Shown: in pieces, positions 16,732-25,782 of the stretch | How the letters are laid out: the number at the start of each line of letters is the position of its first letter | Position numbering within the stretch: position 1 is the first letter of the stretch | NCBI GenBank assembly: GCA_037200985.1 | Contig: JBBCGJ010000001.1 | Coordinates: 496,001-560,000, forward strand | From: Rhizomicrobium sp. | GTDB taxonomy: Bacteria; Pseudomonadota; Alphaproteobacteria; Micropepsales; Micropepsaceae | Direction: 5' to 3' | DNA length: 64,000 nucleotides | Made by a program: the position numbers and the translations under genes | The notes under the pieces: generated by a model | The model's input: the letters and a program-made list of their open reading frames with translations, nothing else | Told to the model about the DNA's origin: nothing | The model's database searches: none

Positions 16732-19215
16732 ATGTCCAATCTCACGCTTGTCGCGCCGATCAAGGGATGGGTGGCGCCGCTGGACGAGGTCCCCGATCCG
16801 GTGTTCGCCGAGCGCATCCTGGGCGACGGCCTCGCCATCGATCCCACCGGGGCGGCGGTGCACGCGCCTTGCGACGGCGTCGTCATCGCGCTGGCGCGCC
16901 ACGCCGTGACATTGCGCGCCGCCAACGGCGCGGAGATCCTGATCCATGTCGGCCTGGAGACCGTCGCGCTGCACGGCCGCGGCTTCGTCGCCCATGTCCG
17001 CGAGGGCGCCATGGTGCGCACCGGCGATCCCCTGATCGCCTTCGACCTCGATTTCCTCGCAACCAACGCCAAGAGCCTGATCTCACCGGTGGTCGTCACC
17101 AACGGAGACGCCTTCGCCATCGTCCGCCGCAGCACCGGCCGCGAGACCGCTCTCGGCGAGTTCCTGATGGAGCTGCGCCCGCTCGCCGTCGAAGCCGCGT
17201 TGGCGCCGGGACCGCAGGAGGCGACACGCGAGATCGTCGTGCGCCTCGCCCACGGCATCCATGCGCGTCCGGCCGCGCAGATCTCGACCGCCGCCCGGGG
17301 CTTCGCGTCGGAGATCGAGCTCTCCGCCCGTGCCCGCCGCGTCAACGCCAAGAGCATCGCGGCGCTGATGTCTCTGGGCGTCCGCAAGGACGAGGCCGTC
17401 GTGATCACCGCCCGCGGCGCCGATGCGCAAGCCGCCGTCGTGGCGCTCGCCGAGCTGATCGCGCACGGCATCGAAGAAGCCCCCGACCTTGCGCCGCCGC
17501 CCGCGCCCGTCGCCGCGCCGCCGACGGCCGGTCTTCCGCCCAACGCGCTGCGCGGCGTCTGCGGCGCGCCGGGCCTCGTCATCGGCAAGGCGCTGCAGAT
17601 GCGGGCCGCCGACTTTGCCGTGAGCGAGGACGGCGGAGACACCGCGCAGGAATGCGCCGCGCTCATCGATGCGCTCGCCGCCGTCCGCGCCCGGCTCGAC
17701 CGTCTCGCCGCCGCCGGCAATCGCCAGCGCCGCGAGATATTGGGCGCGCATCTCGCGCTGCTCGACGATCCCGAACTGCTCCGGCAGGTCCGCGCCGGCA
17801 TCGACGACGGCAAAAGCGCCGCCTTCGCCTGGCGGCAGACCATCCGTGGCTATGCCGATGCCTTCCGCGCCGTCGATGATACGCGCCTGCGCGAGCGGGT
17901 CGGCGACCTCGTCGATCTGGAACGCCAGGTGCTGGCTGCGCTGCAGGGCGACGCCAGCGCTGGGGGCAGGGCGCTTGCCCCCGACACCATCCTTCTTGCC
18001 GACGAGTTGATGCCGTCCGAACTCGCTGGGCTCGACGCCATCGCCGGATTCGTCACCGCCGGCGGAGGTCCCACCTCGCATGTCGCGATCATCGCCGCCG
18101 GCATGAACGTGCCCGCGCTGGTCGGTGCCGGCGCGGGTGTCCTCGCCATCGCCGACGGCACCACGCTGCTGCTCGACACCGAAGCGGGTTTGCTGCACGT
18201 CGATCCGGATGCGGTGCAGCTTGACCGCGCCAACGCCATCATCGCCGAACGCGCCGCCCGCGACGGCGCGGCGCGGACGCGCGCCGTGCAGGACTGCCAC
18301 ACCGCCGACGGCACGCGCCTCGCAGTCGTCGCCAATCTCGGGGCGGGCGCCGGCGAGGCCGCCGCCGCTGTGGCAGCGGGTGCTGAAGGCTGCGGCCTGC
18401 TGCGCACCGAATTTCTCTTCCTCAACCGCGACACGCCGCCCTCGGAGGACGAACAGGTCACCGCCTACCAGGCCATCGCACAGGCGCTGGACGGCAGGCC
18501 GTTCAAGATACGCACCTTCGACATCGGTGGCGACAAGCCATTGCCCTATCTGCCGATGCCGCCCGAGGAGAATCCGGCGCTTGGCCTGCGCGGCATCCGG
18601 GCGGCGCTCTGGCGCAGCGATCTCCTCAGGACCCAGCTCGCCGCCATCCTGCGCGTCACGCCCGTGCCGCGCATCATGCTGCCGATGATCGCGTCGCTGA
18701 GCGAACTGCGCGCCGTCCGCGCCGTGCTGAATGAGCTGGGCGCGCCGTCCACGACGCAGCTTGGCATCATGATCGAGACGCCTGCCTCCGCGGTGATCGC
18801 CGCCCGCTTCGCCCGCGAGGCCGATTTCTTCTCCATCGGCACCAATGATCTGACTCAGTATACGCTCGCGATGGATCGCGGCCATGCCCAGCTTGCGCCC
18901 CAGATCGATGCGTTCCATCCCGCCGTCCTGTCGCTGATCGCCCAGGCCGCTGCAGGCGCGGCTACCCGGGACAGGCCGGTCGCCGTGTGCGGCGGTCTGG
19001 CCGGCGACCCGCTCGCTGCGGCGCTGCTGATCGGGCTTGGCGTCCGCGAGCTTTCCATGCCGGCCGGTGTCGTCGCGCGACTGAAAGAAACCGTCCGCGC
19101 CCTCGATCTGGATCGCTGTCGCGCGGCAGCGGCCGAAGCGTTGCAGCAGGATTCGCCGGAAGCGGTGCGCGCCATTGCCGCGACCTACCTTCCCGAGACG
19201 GGAGCACAGCCATGA
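16732..19215 (+). CDS. Fused PTS protein EIIA(Glc-type)-HPr-EI
   Basis: The protein has 827 residues with three phosphotransfer modules. The EIIA domain (about 1-150) carries LIHVGLETVALHGRGF with H72 as the likely phospho-site and H57 as its partner. The HPr domain (about 163-250) carries HGIHARPAAQ with H177. Enzyme I (about 265-827) carries GGGPTSHVAIIAAG with H450, LRTEFLFLNRD, and the C-terminal PEP-binding motifs KIRTFDIGGDKPLPYL and FFSIGTNDLTQYTLA. The one cytosolic protein therefore takes phosphate from PEP and delivers it to the EIIB domains of the next gene, whose ATG overlaps its stop by 4 bp. Such fusions are typical of dedicated sugar PTS loci in alpha- and gammaproteobacteria. 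Confidence 0.95.
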   Translation: MSNLTLVAPIKGWVAPLDEVPDPVFAERILGDGLAIDPTGAAVHAPCDGVVIALARHAVTLRAANGAEILIHVGLETVALHGRGFVAHVREGAMVRTGDPLIAFDLDFLATNAKSLISPVVVTNGDAFAIVRRSTGRETALGEFLMELRPLAVEAALAPGPQEATREIVVRLAHGIHARPAAQISTAARGFASEIELSARARRVNAKSIAALMSLGVRKDEAVVITARGADAQAAVVALAELIAHGIEEAPDLAPPPAPVAAPPTAGLPPNALRGVCGAPGLVIGKALQMRAADFAVSEDGGDTAQECAALIDALAAVRARLDRLAAAGNRQRREILGAHLALLDDPELLRQVRAGIDDGKSAAFAWRQTIRGYADAFRAVDDTRLRERVGDLVDLERQVLAALQGDASAGGRALAPDTILLADELMPSELAGLDAIAGFVTAGGGPTSHVAIIAAGMNVPALVGAGAGVLAIADGTTLLLDTEAGLLHVDPDAVQLDRANAIIAERAARDGAARTRAVQDCHTADGTRLAVVANLGAGAGEAAAAVAAGAEGCGLLRTEFLFLNRDTPPSEDEQVTAYQAIAQALDGRPFKIRTFDIGGDKPLPYLPMPPEENPALGLRGIRAALWRSDLLRTQLAAILRVTPVPRIMLPMIASLSELRAVRAVLNELGAPSTTQLGIMIETPASAVIAARFAREADFFSIGTNDLTQYTLAMDRGHAQLAPQIDAFHPAVLSLIAQAAAGAATRDRPVAVCGGLAGDPLAAALLIGLGVRELSMPAGVVARLKETVRALDLDRCRAAAAEALQQDSPEAVRAIAATYLPETGAQP

Positions 19216-20948
19216 ACATCGCCGAACGACTCCAGCCGCTGGGCCGCGCGCTGATGCTGCCGATCGCGGTGCTTCCCGCCGCCGGCCTGCTCCTGCGCCT
19301 CGGCCAACCCGACCTGCTGAACATCGCCTTTATCGCTTCGGCCGGCGATGCCATCTTCTCCAACCTGGGGCTCCTCTTCGCCATCGGCATCGCCGTTGGG
19401 CTGGCGCGCGAGAACCACGGCGCCGCCGGCCTCGCCGGCGCGGTCGGCTTCCTCGTCGCGACCAAGGGCGCGCAGGTCCTGATCGCCGTACCGCCAACGG
19501 CGCTCGCCGAGGTCCCCGCCGCCGCACAGGCGCTCGCTGCCGACGCGTTCAAGGTCGCGGCCATCGCCAAGCTCAGCGTGCCCGCCGGCATCGCCTCGGG
19601 CCTGATCGCGGGCTGGCTCTATAACAAGTATCGCGACATCAAGCTTCCCGAATTCCTCGCCTTCTTCGGCGGCCGCCGCTTCATCCCCATCGCCTCGGGC
19701 GCGGCGGGCGTCGTGCTCGCGGCGCTGATCGGCTTCGGCTATGCGACCATCAACAGCGGGATGGACGGCCTCAGCCATGCCATCCTCGGCGCCGGCGACA
19801 TCGGCCTTTTCGCCTATGGCGTGCTCAACCGTCTGCTTATCGTCACGGGCCTGCACCACATCCTCAACAATCTCGCCTGGTTCATCATCGGCGACTATCA
19901 CGGCACCACAGGCGACCTGAAGCGCTTCTTCGCGGGCGATCCCGACGCCGGCAAGTTCATGAGCGGGTTCTTCCCCGTGATGATGTTCGGCCTGCCGGCC
20001 GCGTGCCTCGCCATGTACCGCGCCGCGCTGCCGTCGCGCCGCCCGGAGATCGGCGGCATGCTGCTGTCGATGGCGCTGACCGCTTTCCTCACTGGTGTCA
20101 CAGAGCCCATCGAGTTCACTTTCATGTTCCTGGCGCCGATGCTCTACGCGATCCATGCCGTGTTGACCGGCGCCGCGATGGTGATCATGAATCTTCTCGG
20201 CGTTCGCCTCGGCTTCGGCTTCTCCGCCGGCCTGTTCGACTATCTCATCAATTTCGGCAAGGCGACCCGGCCGTTGTGGTTGCTTCCGGTCGGCGCGGTC
20301 TATTTCGCGCTCTACTATGGGCTGTTCAGCCTCTCGATCCGCGCCTTCAACCTGAAGACGCCGGGCCGCGAGGAGGAAACCGAGGCGCCGGCCGCAGCGC
20401 CGGCCGCGACTTCGCGCGGCGAGGCCTATGTCATCGCCCTCGGCGGCGCGGACAACCTCGTCAGCGTCGATGCCTGCACCACGCGCCTGCGCCTCGTGCT
20501 CGCCGACGGCCGGGCTGCCGACGAGAAGGCGCTGAAAGCGCTGGGCGCCCGCGGCATCGTGCGTCCGTCCGCCAATGCGCTGCAGGTGGTGCTAGGTCCG
20601 GTCGCAGATCAGGTCGCCGGAGAAATCCGCGCCGCAGTGCCGACCGCGCCGCGCACCGCTCCGGCTTCCGTCGTCGCGGCCGCGCCGCCACAGACAGCGG
20701 CACCGCAAATCGGCGACACGCAGGCCTTGCTGCGCGCGCTCGGCGGCCCCGCCAATGTGCTCAAGGTCGAGACCTGCTCCAGCCGCCTGCGCGTGACCGT
20801 CGCCAGCGGCGAGGACATCGACGAAGCGACCCTCCGCGCTCTGGGTGTGCGCGGCGTCGTGAGCCCCAAGGCCGGCAGCATCCATCTCGTCATCGGCCCC
20901 GGTGCCGATGCCGTCGCGGCGAAATTGCGCAGCGAACTTTCCGTCTAG
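19212..20948 (+). CDS. nagE: PTS N-acetylglucosamine permease EIIC with two tandem EIIB domains
   Basis: The protein has 578 residues. The EIIC membrane domain (about 1-385) starts MNIAERLQPLGRALMLPIAVLPAAG and holds GLHHILNNLAWF and the TGVTEPIEFTFMFLAP motif. An Ala/Pro linker follows. The first EIIB domain has VSVDACTTRLRL (C422) and the second, after another Ala/Pro linker, has LKVETCSSRLRV (C522), exactly 100 residues later. Both retain the phospho-accepting Cys, so the domain order is C-B-B rather than the usual C-B with a fused A. The gene is coupled to the upstream EI fusion by an ATGA overlap. It ends convergent with the next gene, overlapping 4 bp. Confidence 0.93.
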   Translation: MNIAERLQPLGRALMLPIAVLPAAGLLLRLGQPDLLNIAFIASAGDAIFSNLGLLFAIGIAVGLARENHGAAGLAGAVGFLVATKGAQVLIAVPPTALAEVPAAAQALAADAFKVAAIAKLSVPAGIASGLIAGWLYNKYRDIKLPEFLAFFGGRRFIPIASGAAGVVLAALIGFGYATINSGMDGLSHAILGAGDIGLFAYGVLNRLLIVTGLHHILNNLAWFIIGDYHGTTGDLKRFFAGDPDAGKFMSGFFPVMMFGLPAACLAMYRAALPSRRPEIGGMLLSMALTAFLTGVTEPIEFTFMFLAPMLYAIHAVLTGAAMVIMNLLGVRLGFGFSAGLFDYLINFGKATRPLWLLPVGAVYFALYYGLFSLSIRAFNLKTPGREEETEAPAAAPAATSRGEAYVIALGGADNLVSVDACTTRLRLVLADGRAADEKALKALGARGIVRPSANALQVVLGPVADQVAGEIRAAVPTAPRTAPASVVAAAPPQTAAPQIGDTQALLRALGGPANVLKVETCSSRLRVTVASGEDIDEATLRALGVRGVVSPKAGSIHLVIGPGADAVAAKLRSELSV

Positions 20949-22513
20949 CGGAGCGCCGCGATCAGCGGCCCCAGGTGCTTCTCATAGTGCCGCCACCGCC
21001 CGATGGAGCTGGCGAACAGCGGCTGGCGCACCTGCGCCTGGCTGAGCGTCCGCACCGGCCGCTCGGTCCGGGAGAAATCCAGGCAGCGCGCATCCCATTC
21101 CAGACCGCAGAAGGCAACGATCCGGCGCGCCTGCGCCTCGAAATCGCCGACCAGCGTCTCATATTCCACGTCGAGCAACGCATGCTTCGGCAACACTGCG
21201 CGCCAATGCGCCATCAGCGCCTCGACCATCTTGTGATAGCGGCCCAGCTCGCCGAGGTCGTAGGCGAAGTTCAATCCGCCCAAGAACAGCTTGGAGTAGC
21301 ACGAGAGGCAGGTGTCCATCGGATCGCGCCGCACATGTACGATTTTCGCATTCGGCAGCACGAGACGGATCATCCCCAGATGGCGGAAATTCGCTGGCAG
21401 CTTGTCGACGATGCGCTTCGCGCCGGGCGCCAGCGCCCGCACCTGCGCGACATATCGCTGGCCGAACCTGCCGAATGCAGCATCTGACATCGAAGCGATC
21501 CCGGCAGGATAATTCGGCAGGTCGGCAACCAGGTCGTTCATGACCAGCAATTCGCCGGCGCCGTGCACATCCGGGTGGCTGGCGAGGATCTGTTCGACCA
21601 TCGTCGAGCCGGAGCGCGGCATCCCGACCACGAACACCGGCGTATCCGAGGGATCGCCGGCGTCAACTCTTTCAGGCATCAGGCTAGAGGAGAAGGCCTG
21701 CGCAATCTCCCGGAAGAAATCCGCAACAGCCGCCTCGTCGTAGGAAACCAGCGTCCGCTTGAGCGTATTGCCGGATTGCAATTGCGTGAACGCGTCGTCG
21801 TAGCGCGCTAGATCGTCATAGGCCTTGGCCAGCGCGAAGTGCAGTTCGACCTTCTGGGCGTCGCCCAGATTCCGCGCCTCGCGCGCGAGGGTTTCCAGCG
21901 CATCCAGCCTTGTGTCGCCCGCCACGAAACGCGCCGTCTCGGCCAGGGCGCGATGGTAGGCGGCGTGCTTCGGTGCGCAGGCGATGGCACGCTCGAAAGC
22001 CGACCGAGCCTCCGCCATCCGGCCCGTCTGCGCCGCGATGCCGCCCAGGCCGAAATGTGCGGCGCCGTTCCTGGAATCGGCGGCCAAGACCTTTTGGAAC
22101 GCGGAGCGCGCCGCGTCGACCTGGCCGAGCACACTGAGCGCGTCACCGAGTCCCAGCAGGGCCTGCGCGTCGTCCGGCCGGGTTTTGATCGCCGCCTCGA
22201 AGCTGCGTGCCGCCTCTCCATAGCGGCCCAGGGCGAGATAGGCGCTGCCGAGATCCCGTCGGATCGCGCCGTTCTGCGGCGCCGCGGCGGCGGCGCCCGA
22301 CAGCATCGCCGCAGCCTCTTCGGGCCTGTCGGTCCGCAGACAGATCAAGCCAAGACCGTGCAGAGCTCCGGGGTGACCCGGAAACAGTCGGCGCACCGCC
22401 TGATAGTGCCGTTCGGCCTCGGCAAGCGCGCCCGCCCGGTGAAAGGCGACCGCCGCCTCGTAGTTTTTCCGCGCGGCTGCGAGCCGCTCGGTTTCCGTCT
22501 TTGTTGCCGCCAC
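20945..22513 (-). CDS. TPR-repeat sulfotransferase
   Basis: The protein has 522 residues from the GTG at 22513, chosen for GAGGA 7 bp upstream; a TTG at 22534 is less likely. Residues about 5-220 contain TPR units (HYQAVRRLFPGHPGALHGLGL, RRDLGSAYLALGRYGEAARSF, ALLGLGDALSVLGQVDAARSA). Residues about 270-522 form a PAPS sulfotransferase domain with the 5'-phosphosulfate loop GMPRSGSTMVEQILASHPDVH and the 3'-phosphate motif VRRDPMDTCLSCYSKLF. No signal or membrane segment is visible. The acceptor is unknown. The family is very often found near TonB receptors in this group of bacteria, and a second copy lies at 43330-45336. Confidence 0.88.
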   Translation of the reverse strand: MAATKTETERLAAARKNYEAAVAFHRAGALAEAERHYQAVRRLFPGHPGALHGLGLICLRTDRPEEAAAMLSGAAAAAPQNGAIRRDLGSAYLALGRYGEAARSFEAAIKTRPDDAQALLGLGDALSVLGQVDAARSAFQKVLAADSRNGAAHFGLGGIAAQTGRMAEARSAFERAIACAPKHAAYHRALAETARFVAGDTRLDALETLAREARNLGDAQKVELHFALAKAYDDLARYDDAFTQLQSGNTLKRTLVSYDEAAVADFFREIAQAFSSSLMPERVDAGDPSDTPVFVVGMPRSGSTMVEQILASHPDVHGAGELLVMNDLVADLPNYPAGIASMSDAAFGRFGQRYVAQVRALAPGAKRIVDKLPANFRHLGMIRLVLPNAKIVHVRRDPMDTCLSCYSKLFLGGLNFAYDLGELGRYHKMVEALMAHWRAVLPKHALLDVEYETLVGDFEAQARRIVAFCGLEWDARCLDFSRTERPVRTLSQAQVRQPLFASSIGRWRHYEKHLGPLIAALR

Positions 22514-22594
22514 GACCCGTCCTCGCCGCCGCAATCCTAGACGTTCGACCGCCGAGCCGAAACACCTCCGCGCGGGCGTTCTTAAGGTACGGGT

Positions 22595-23014
22595 TCAGAC
22601 AAGCTCTATCGCCACGTTGATGTTGCTTCGTGTCGCCTTGGAGTAGGGACAAATCCGATGCGCTTCTTCGACCAGGGCTTTCGCGGCATCGCGCTCCAGA
22701 CCCGGCAGCCCGACGGTGAGCCGAGCGCCGAGAAAGTAGCCGTCGATCCCAAGGTTCAGGTCCACTTCGGCATGGATGCTCGTTTTCGCCGGCAAGGCGA
22801 TCTTCGCTTTGCCGGCCGCAAGCGCGATCGCGCTTTCGAAACAGGCCGACCAGCCGGCCGCAAACAACTGCTCCGGGTTGGTCCCGATGCGCGCCGAACC
22901 GGGGGTTGAGAACCGAACGTCCAGAACGCCGTCGGAGCTGCGCGCGGTGCCATGGTCGCGACCGCCGGAGATTTCGACCTTGGCCGTGTACACGACCTTC
23001 GAAGTCTGGCTCAC
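22595..23014 (-). CDS. ohr: Organic hydroperoxide resistance protein
   Basis: The protein has 139 residues, the usual Ohr length, from the GTG at 23014. The two redox cysteines of the Ohr subgroup are present: C58 in AAGWSACFESA and C122 in AHRICPYSKATRSN. TNPEQLFAAGW is also characteristic. It reduces organic and fatty-acid peroxides with lipoyl-dependent recycling in the cytosol. No OhrR regulator is adjacent. The two hydrolase genes immediately upstream on the same strand and the divergent regulator at 25783 may share its expression. Confidence 0.92.
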   Translation of the reverse strand: MSQTSKVVYTAKVEISGGRDHGTARSSDGVLDVRFSTPGSARIGTNPEQLFAAGWSACFESAIALAAGKAKIALPAKTSIHAEVDLNLGIDGYFLGARLTVGLPGLERDAAKALVEEAHRICPYSKATRSNINVAIELV

Positions 23015-23064
23015 GGTGCGACCCTTCTTTTCCTCGTGCCTGCGCGAAGGAGCCACGCGTGCGA

Positions 23065-24105
23065 TCAGGCTCGGGCGACGTCGATGACGGCCTTGGCGAA
23101 GGCCTTTGGAGCTTCCTTGGGAAGATTGTGCCCGATCCCGCCCGTGACGAGCCGGTGCTCGTAGCGGCTGGCGAATTTCGCGGCATACAGCTTCGGATCT
23201 GGGTGCGGCGCGCCGTTGGCATCGCCTTCCAAGGTGATGGTGGGCACTGCGATCGCCGGACTCCCGGCAAGTTGCCGCTCCAGGGTATCGAATTTCGCCT
23301 CGCCCTCGGCGAGGCCGAGGCGCCAGCGGTAATTGTGGATCACGATGGCGACGTGATCCGGATTGTCGAACGCCGTGGCGCTGCGATCGAAGACGGCGTC
23401 GTCGAAGTTCCACTTCGGCGAGGCCAGCTGCCAGATCAGTTTCGAAAATTCGCGCCGGTATCTTTCATAGCCGAGACGTCCGCGCTCGGTCGCGAAATAG
23501 AACTGATACCACCATTCGAGCTCGGCCTTCGGTGGCAATGGCGCCTTGCCGGCCTCCTGGTTGCCGATCAGATAGCCGCTGACGGAGACCATCGCCCTGC
23601 ACCGCTCCGGCCAGAGCGCGGCGACGATGTTCGCCGTGCGGGCGCCCCAATCGAAGCCGGCGAGGACCGCCTTGTCGATCCTGAGGCTGTCGAGCAGCGC
23701 GACGGCGTCGACGGCGAGCGCTGAAGGCTGGCCGTTGCGCGCCGTTCCGCCCGAAAGAAACCGCGTCGTGCCGTAGCCGCGCAGATAGGGAATGATCACC
23801 CGATAGCCCGCCGCGGCCAGCAAAGGCGCGGCCTCGTCGAAGCTGTGAATGTCGTAGGGCCAGCCATGCAGTAGAAGGACGGAAGGACCGCTTTGGGGGC
23901 CCGCTTCGGCGTATCCGACATTCAGGACGCCGGCGTCGATCTGCTTCACCGCTCCCAGGGGTGCGCCTGTTCCCTGCTTGATGGCGGGCTCCCGTGTCGC
24001 CGGCTGGCGTGTCGATGCGGAGGCGATCGCACCTAACTGGCTGGCGGCAACGGTCATGGCGGCGGCACCGAAGAAACGGCGGCGATGCTTGTCGATATCC
24101 TCCAT
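23065..24105 (-). CDS. Exported alpha/beta hydrolase, epoxide hydrolase-like
   Basis: The protein has 346 residues from the ATG at 24105. The N-terminus KHRRRFFGAAAMTVAASQLGAIASA is a Tat-like signal, so it is probably exported folded. The hydrolase domain shows the oxyanion loop LLHGWPYDIHSF (HGWP at 80-83), the nucleophile Asp in AGFDWGARTA (D152) and the C-terminal catalytic His in TGGIGHNLPKEAP. An Asp nucleophile fits epoxide hydrolases or haloalkane dehalogenases rather than esterases. The natural substrate is unknown. It lies between ohr and a second, larger epoxide hydrolase-like gene on the same strand. Confidence 0.82.
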   Translation of the reverse strand: MEDIDKHRRRFFGAAAMTVAASQLGAIASASTRQPATREPAIKQGTGAPLGAVKQIDAGVLNVGYAEAGPQSGPSVLLLHGWPYDIHSFDEAAPLLAAAGYRVIIPYLRGYGTTRFLSGGTARNGQPSALAVDAVALLDSLRIDKAVLAGFDWGARTANIVAALWPERCRAMVSVSGYLIGNQEAGKAPLPPKAELEWWYQFYFATERGRLGYERYRREFSKLIWQLASPKWNFDDAVFDRSATAFDNPDHVAIVIHNYRWRLGLAEGEAKFDTLERQLAGSPAIAVPTITLEGDANGAPHPDPKLYAAKFASRYEHRLVTGGIGHNLPKEAPKAFAKAVIDVARA

Positions 24106-24163
24106 GATCTCGGCCTTATCCGTTGGGCACCTGGACGGCAGCGCGCGCGACGCCGACTTGTTC

Positions 24164-25513
24164 TCAGGCCGATTTGCGAAGGGAGCGGAACGAGTCGCGA
24201 AGCTCCGCGGTGAATTCCGCCGGTTGTTCCCAGGCCGCGAAGTGTCCACCCTTGGGAAGCTTGTTGTAGTGGATGAGATTCACATAGGCCTTCTCAGCCC
24301 AACTCTTGGGCGCGGCGTAGATCTCGTCGGGGAAGGCGCTCACGGCGACCGGAAGCTTGACGCCCCGAACATCGAAGAAGCCGCCGGGCGGCAGATTGTG
24401 CGTGGTGTCCCAGTAAAGCCGCGCCGACGAAATCGCGGTGTTCGTCAGCCAATAGAGCGTGATGTTGTCGAGGACATCGTCCCGCGTCAGGCCCTCCGGC
24501 TTGCCGTCGAAGACGCGCGCAATCATTTCGTAGCTGCGGATGTCGTGATCGAGAATCCAGGCCGCGAGACCGACCGGCGAATCGGCGATTCCGTAAAGCG
24601 TCTGCGGGCGCAGCGACATCTCGTTCGCGTAGCCCAGCCCGTTCCTGTAGAAGTCGTCGAGCTGGTCCCAGGCGTGCTTTTCCTCGGGCGACAGGCCGGC
24701 CGGCGGCGGGCCGCCGGCGGATAGCGCCTTGGAGACGTCGGCCGGAACCGTGGCTGCCATGTTCGTGTGAATGCCGAGCAATCCCGGCGGCTGCTGCAGG
24801 GCCATGACCTCCGAAACGGCGTTGCCCCAGTCGCCGCCCTGCGCGACGTATTTCGCGTAGCCGAGACGCTGCATGAGGGTTGCCCAGGCACGGGCGATGG
24901 TCACCGGGTTCCAGCCGGGCGCCGTCGGTTTGCCGGAAAAGCCGTAGCCGGGCAGCGACGGGATCACGATGTGGAAGGCATCGGCCGCGCTTCCGCCATG
25001 CGCCGTCGGATCGGTCAGCGGACCGATGATCTTCATCTGCTCGATGATCGAGCCGGGCCAGCCATGCGTGACGATGAGCGGCAGTGCGTTGTCGTGCTTC
25101 GAGCGGACGTGAATGAAATGGATGTCGAGACCGTCGATCGCGGTGATGAAATGCGGCAGGGCCTTCAGCCGCGCCTCACACTTGCTCCAGTCATATTCGG
25201 TCGACCAGTATTTCGCGAGCTTCTGGGTGGTCGCGAGCCGCACGCCCTGCGACGGATCCGCAACCTGTTCGCGGTCCGGCCACCGCGTCATGGCGATGCG
25301 CCGGCGCAGCTCGGTGAGTTCGGTTTCGGGGAAGCTCACCCGAAACGGACGGATGGCGGCGTTTCCGGTCATGGCGTGCTCCTTTTGCGGGTGGGATTCG
25401 GTCTGAGTCGCGGCCAGGGCGGAAGCCGGCAGCAGCGATGCCACGAGGCTTGCCGCGCCGAGCTGGAGGCCGTTGCGCCGGCTGATCGGCGCGGGCTCTG
25501 CCTTCTCTGTCAT
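24164..25513 (-). CDS. Exported epoxide hydrolase with N-terminal EHN domain
   Basis: The protein has 449 residues from the ATG at 25513. MTEKAEPAPISRRNGLQLGAASL is followed by a hydrophobic stretch ending SALAAT, a Tat-type signal. The EHN region starts RPFRVSFPETELTELRRRIAMTRWPD and includes YDWSKCEARLKALPHFITAIDGLDIHFIH, as in microsomal/JHEH-like epoxide hydrolases. THGWPGS is the oxyanion loop, QGGDWGNAVSEV contains the nucleophilic Asp and GGHFAAWEQP the catalytic His. It probably hydrolyses a bulky epoxide to a diol outside the cytosol. It starts the leftward group and faces the regulator at 25783 across 269 bp. Confidence 0.87.
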   Translation of the reverse strand: MTEKAEPAPISRRNGLQLGAASLVASLLPASALAATQTESHPQKEHAMTGNAAIRPFRVSFPETELTELRRRIAMTRWPDREQVADPSQGVRLATTQKLAKYWSTEYDWSKCEARLKALPHFITAIDGLDIHFIHVRSKHDNALPLIVTHGWPGSIIEQMKIIGPLTDPTAHGGSAADAFHIVIPSLPGYGFSGKPTAPGWNPVTIARAWATLMQRLGYAKYVAQGGDWGNAVSEVMALQQPPGLLGIHTNMAATVPADVSKALSAGGPPPAGLSPEEKHAWDQLDDFYRNGLGYANEMSLRPQTLYGIADSPVGLAAWILDHDIRSYEMIARVFDGKPEGLTRDDVLDNITLYWLTNTAISSARLYWDTTHNLPPGGFFDVRGVKLPVAVSAFPDEIYAAPKSWAEKAYVNLIHYNKLPKGGHFAAWEQPAEFTAELRDSFRSLRKSA

Positions 25514-25782
25514 GAAATCGAACTCCGTCGTGAATTGGGGCGACGTGCCATCTGGTGGCATCGGCCGGCTCTGCGAATGCGGCGCCCGATAGCTAGACCC
25601 GTGCGCCGGGAATTGCCCGTTATGGGTTGTGAGACCTTGTTAGCCGCGGCGCCGCTCCGGTTTTTCCGAGCAGATTCAGGGGCGTCGGGCGGTCGAAAAG
25701 ACGCCTGCGCTCCGTTGTGGTGCGCCGGCGCCCGTTGACCTAAGCTGCTTAGCGGGAACGGGCGGCTCCGAACAAAGACGCC
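25514..25782. promoter_or_regulatory. Divergent promoter region, epoxide hydrolases / ATPase regulator
   Basis: This 269-bp gap separates two divergent genes and must hold both promoters. TTGACC near 25735 is a possible -35 for the rightward gene. Otherwise I see no strong palindrome, repeat or RNA-like element. The divergent layout suggests that the regulator controls the hydrolase group. Confidence 0.45.

Noticed and set aside
11818..16995. A very long open frame on the minus strand opposite the TonB receptor and hexosaminidase
   Set aside because: It has no protein-family features, is rich in Arg/Gly/His/Asp as antisense frames of GC-rich genes are, and lies opposite two clearly conserved genes.
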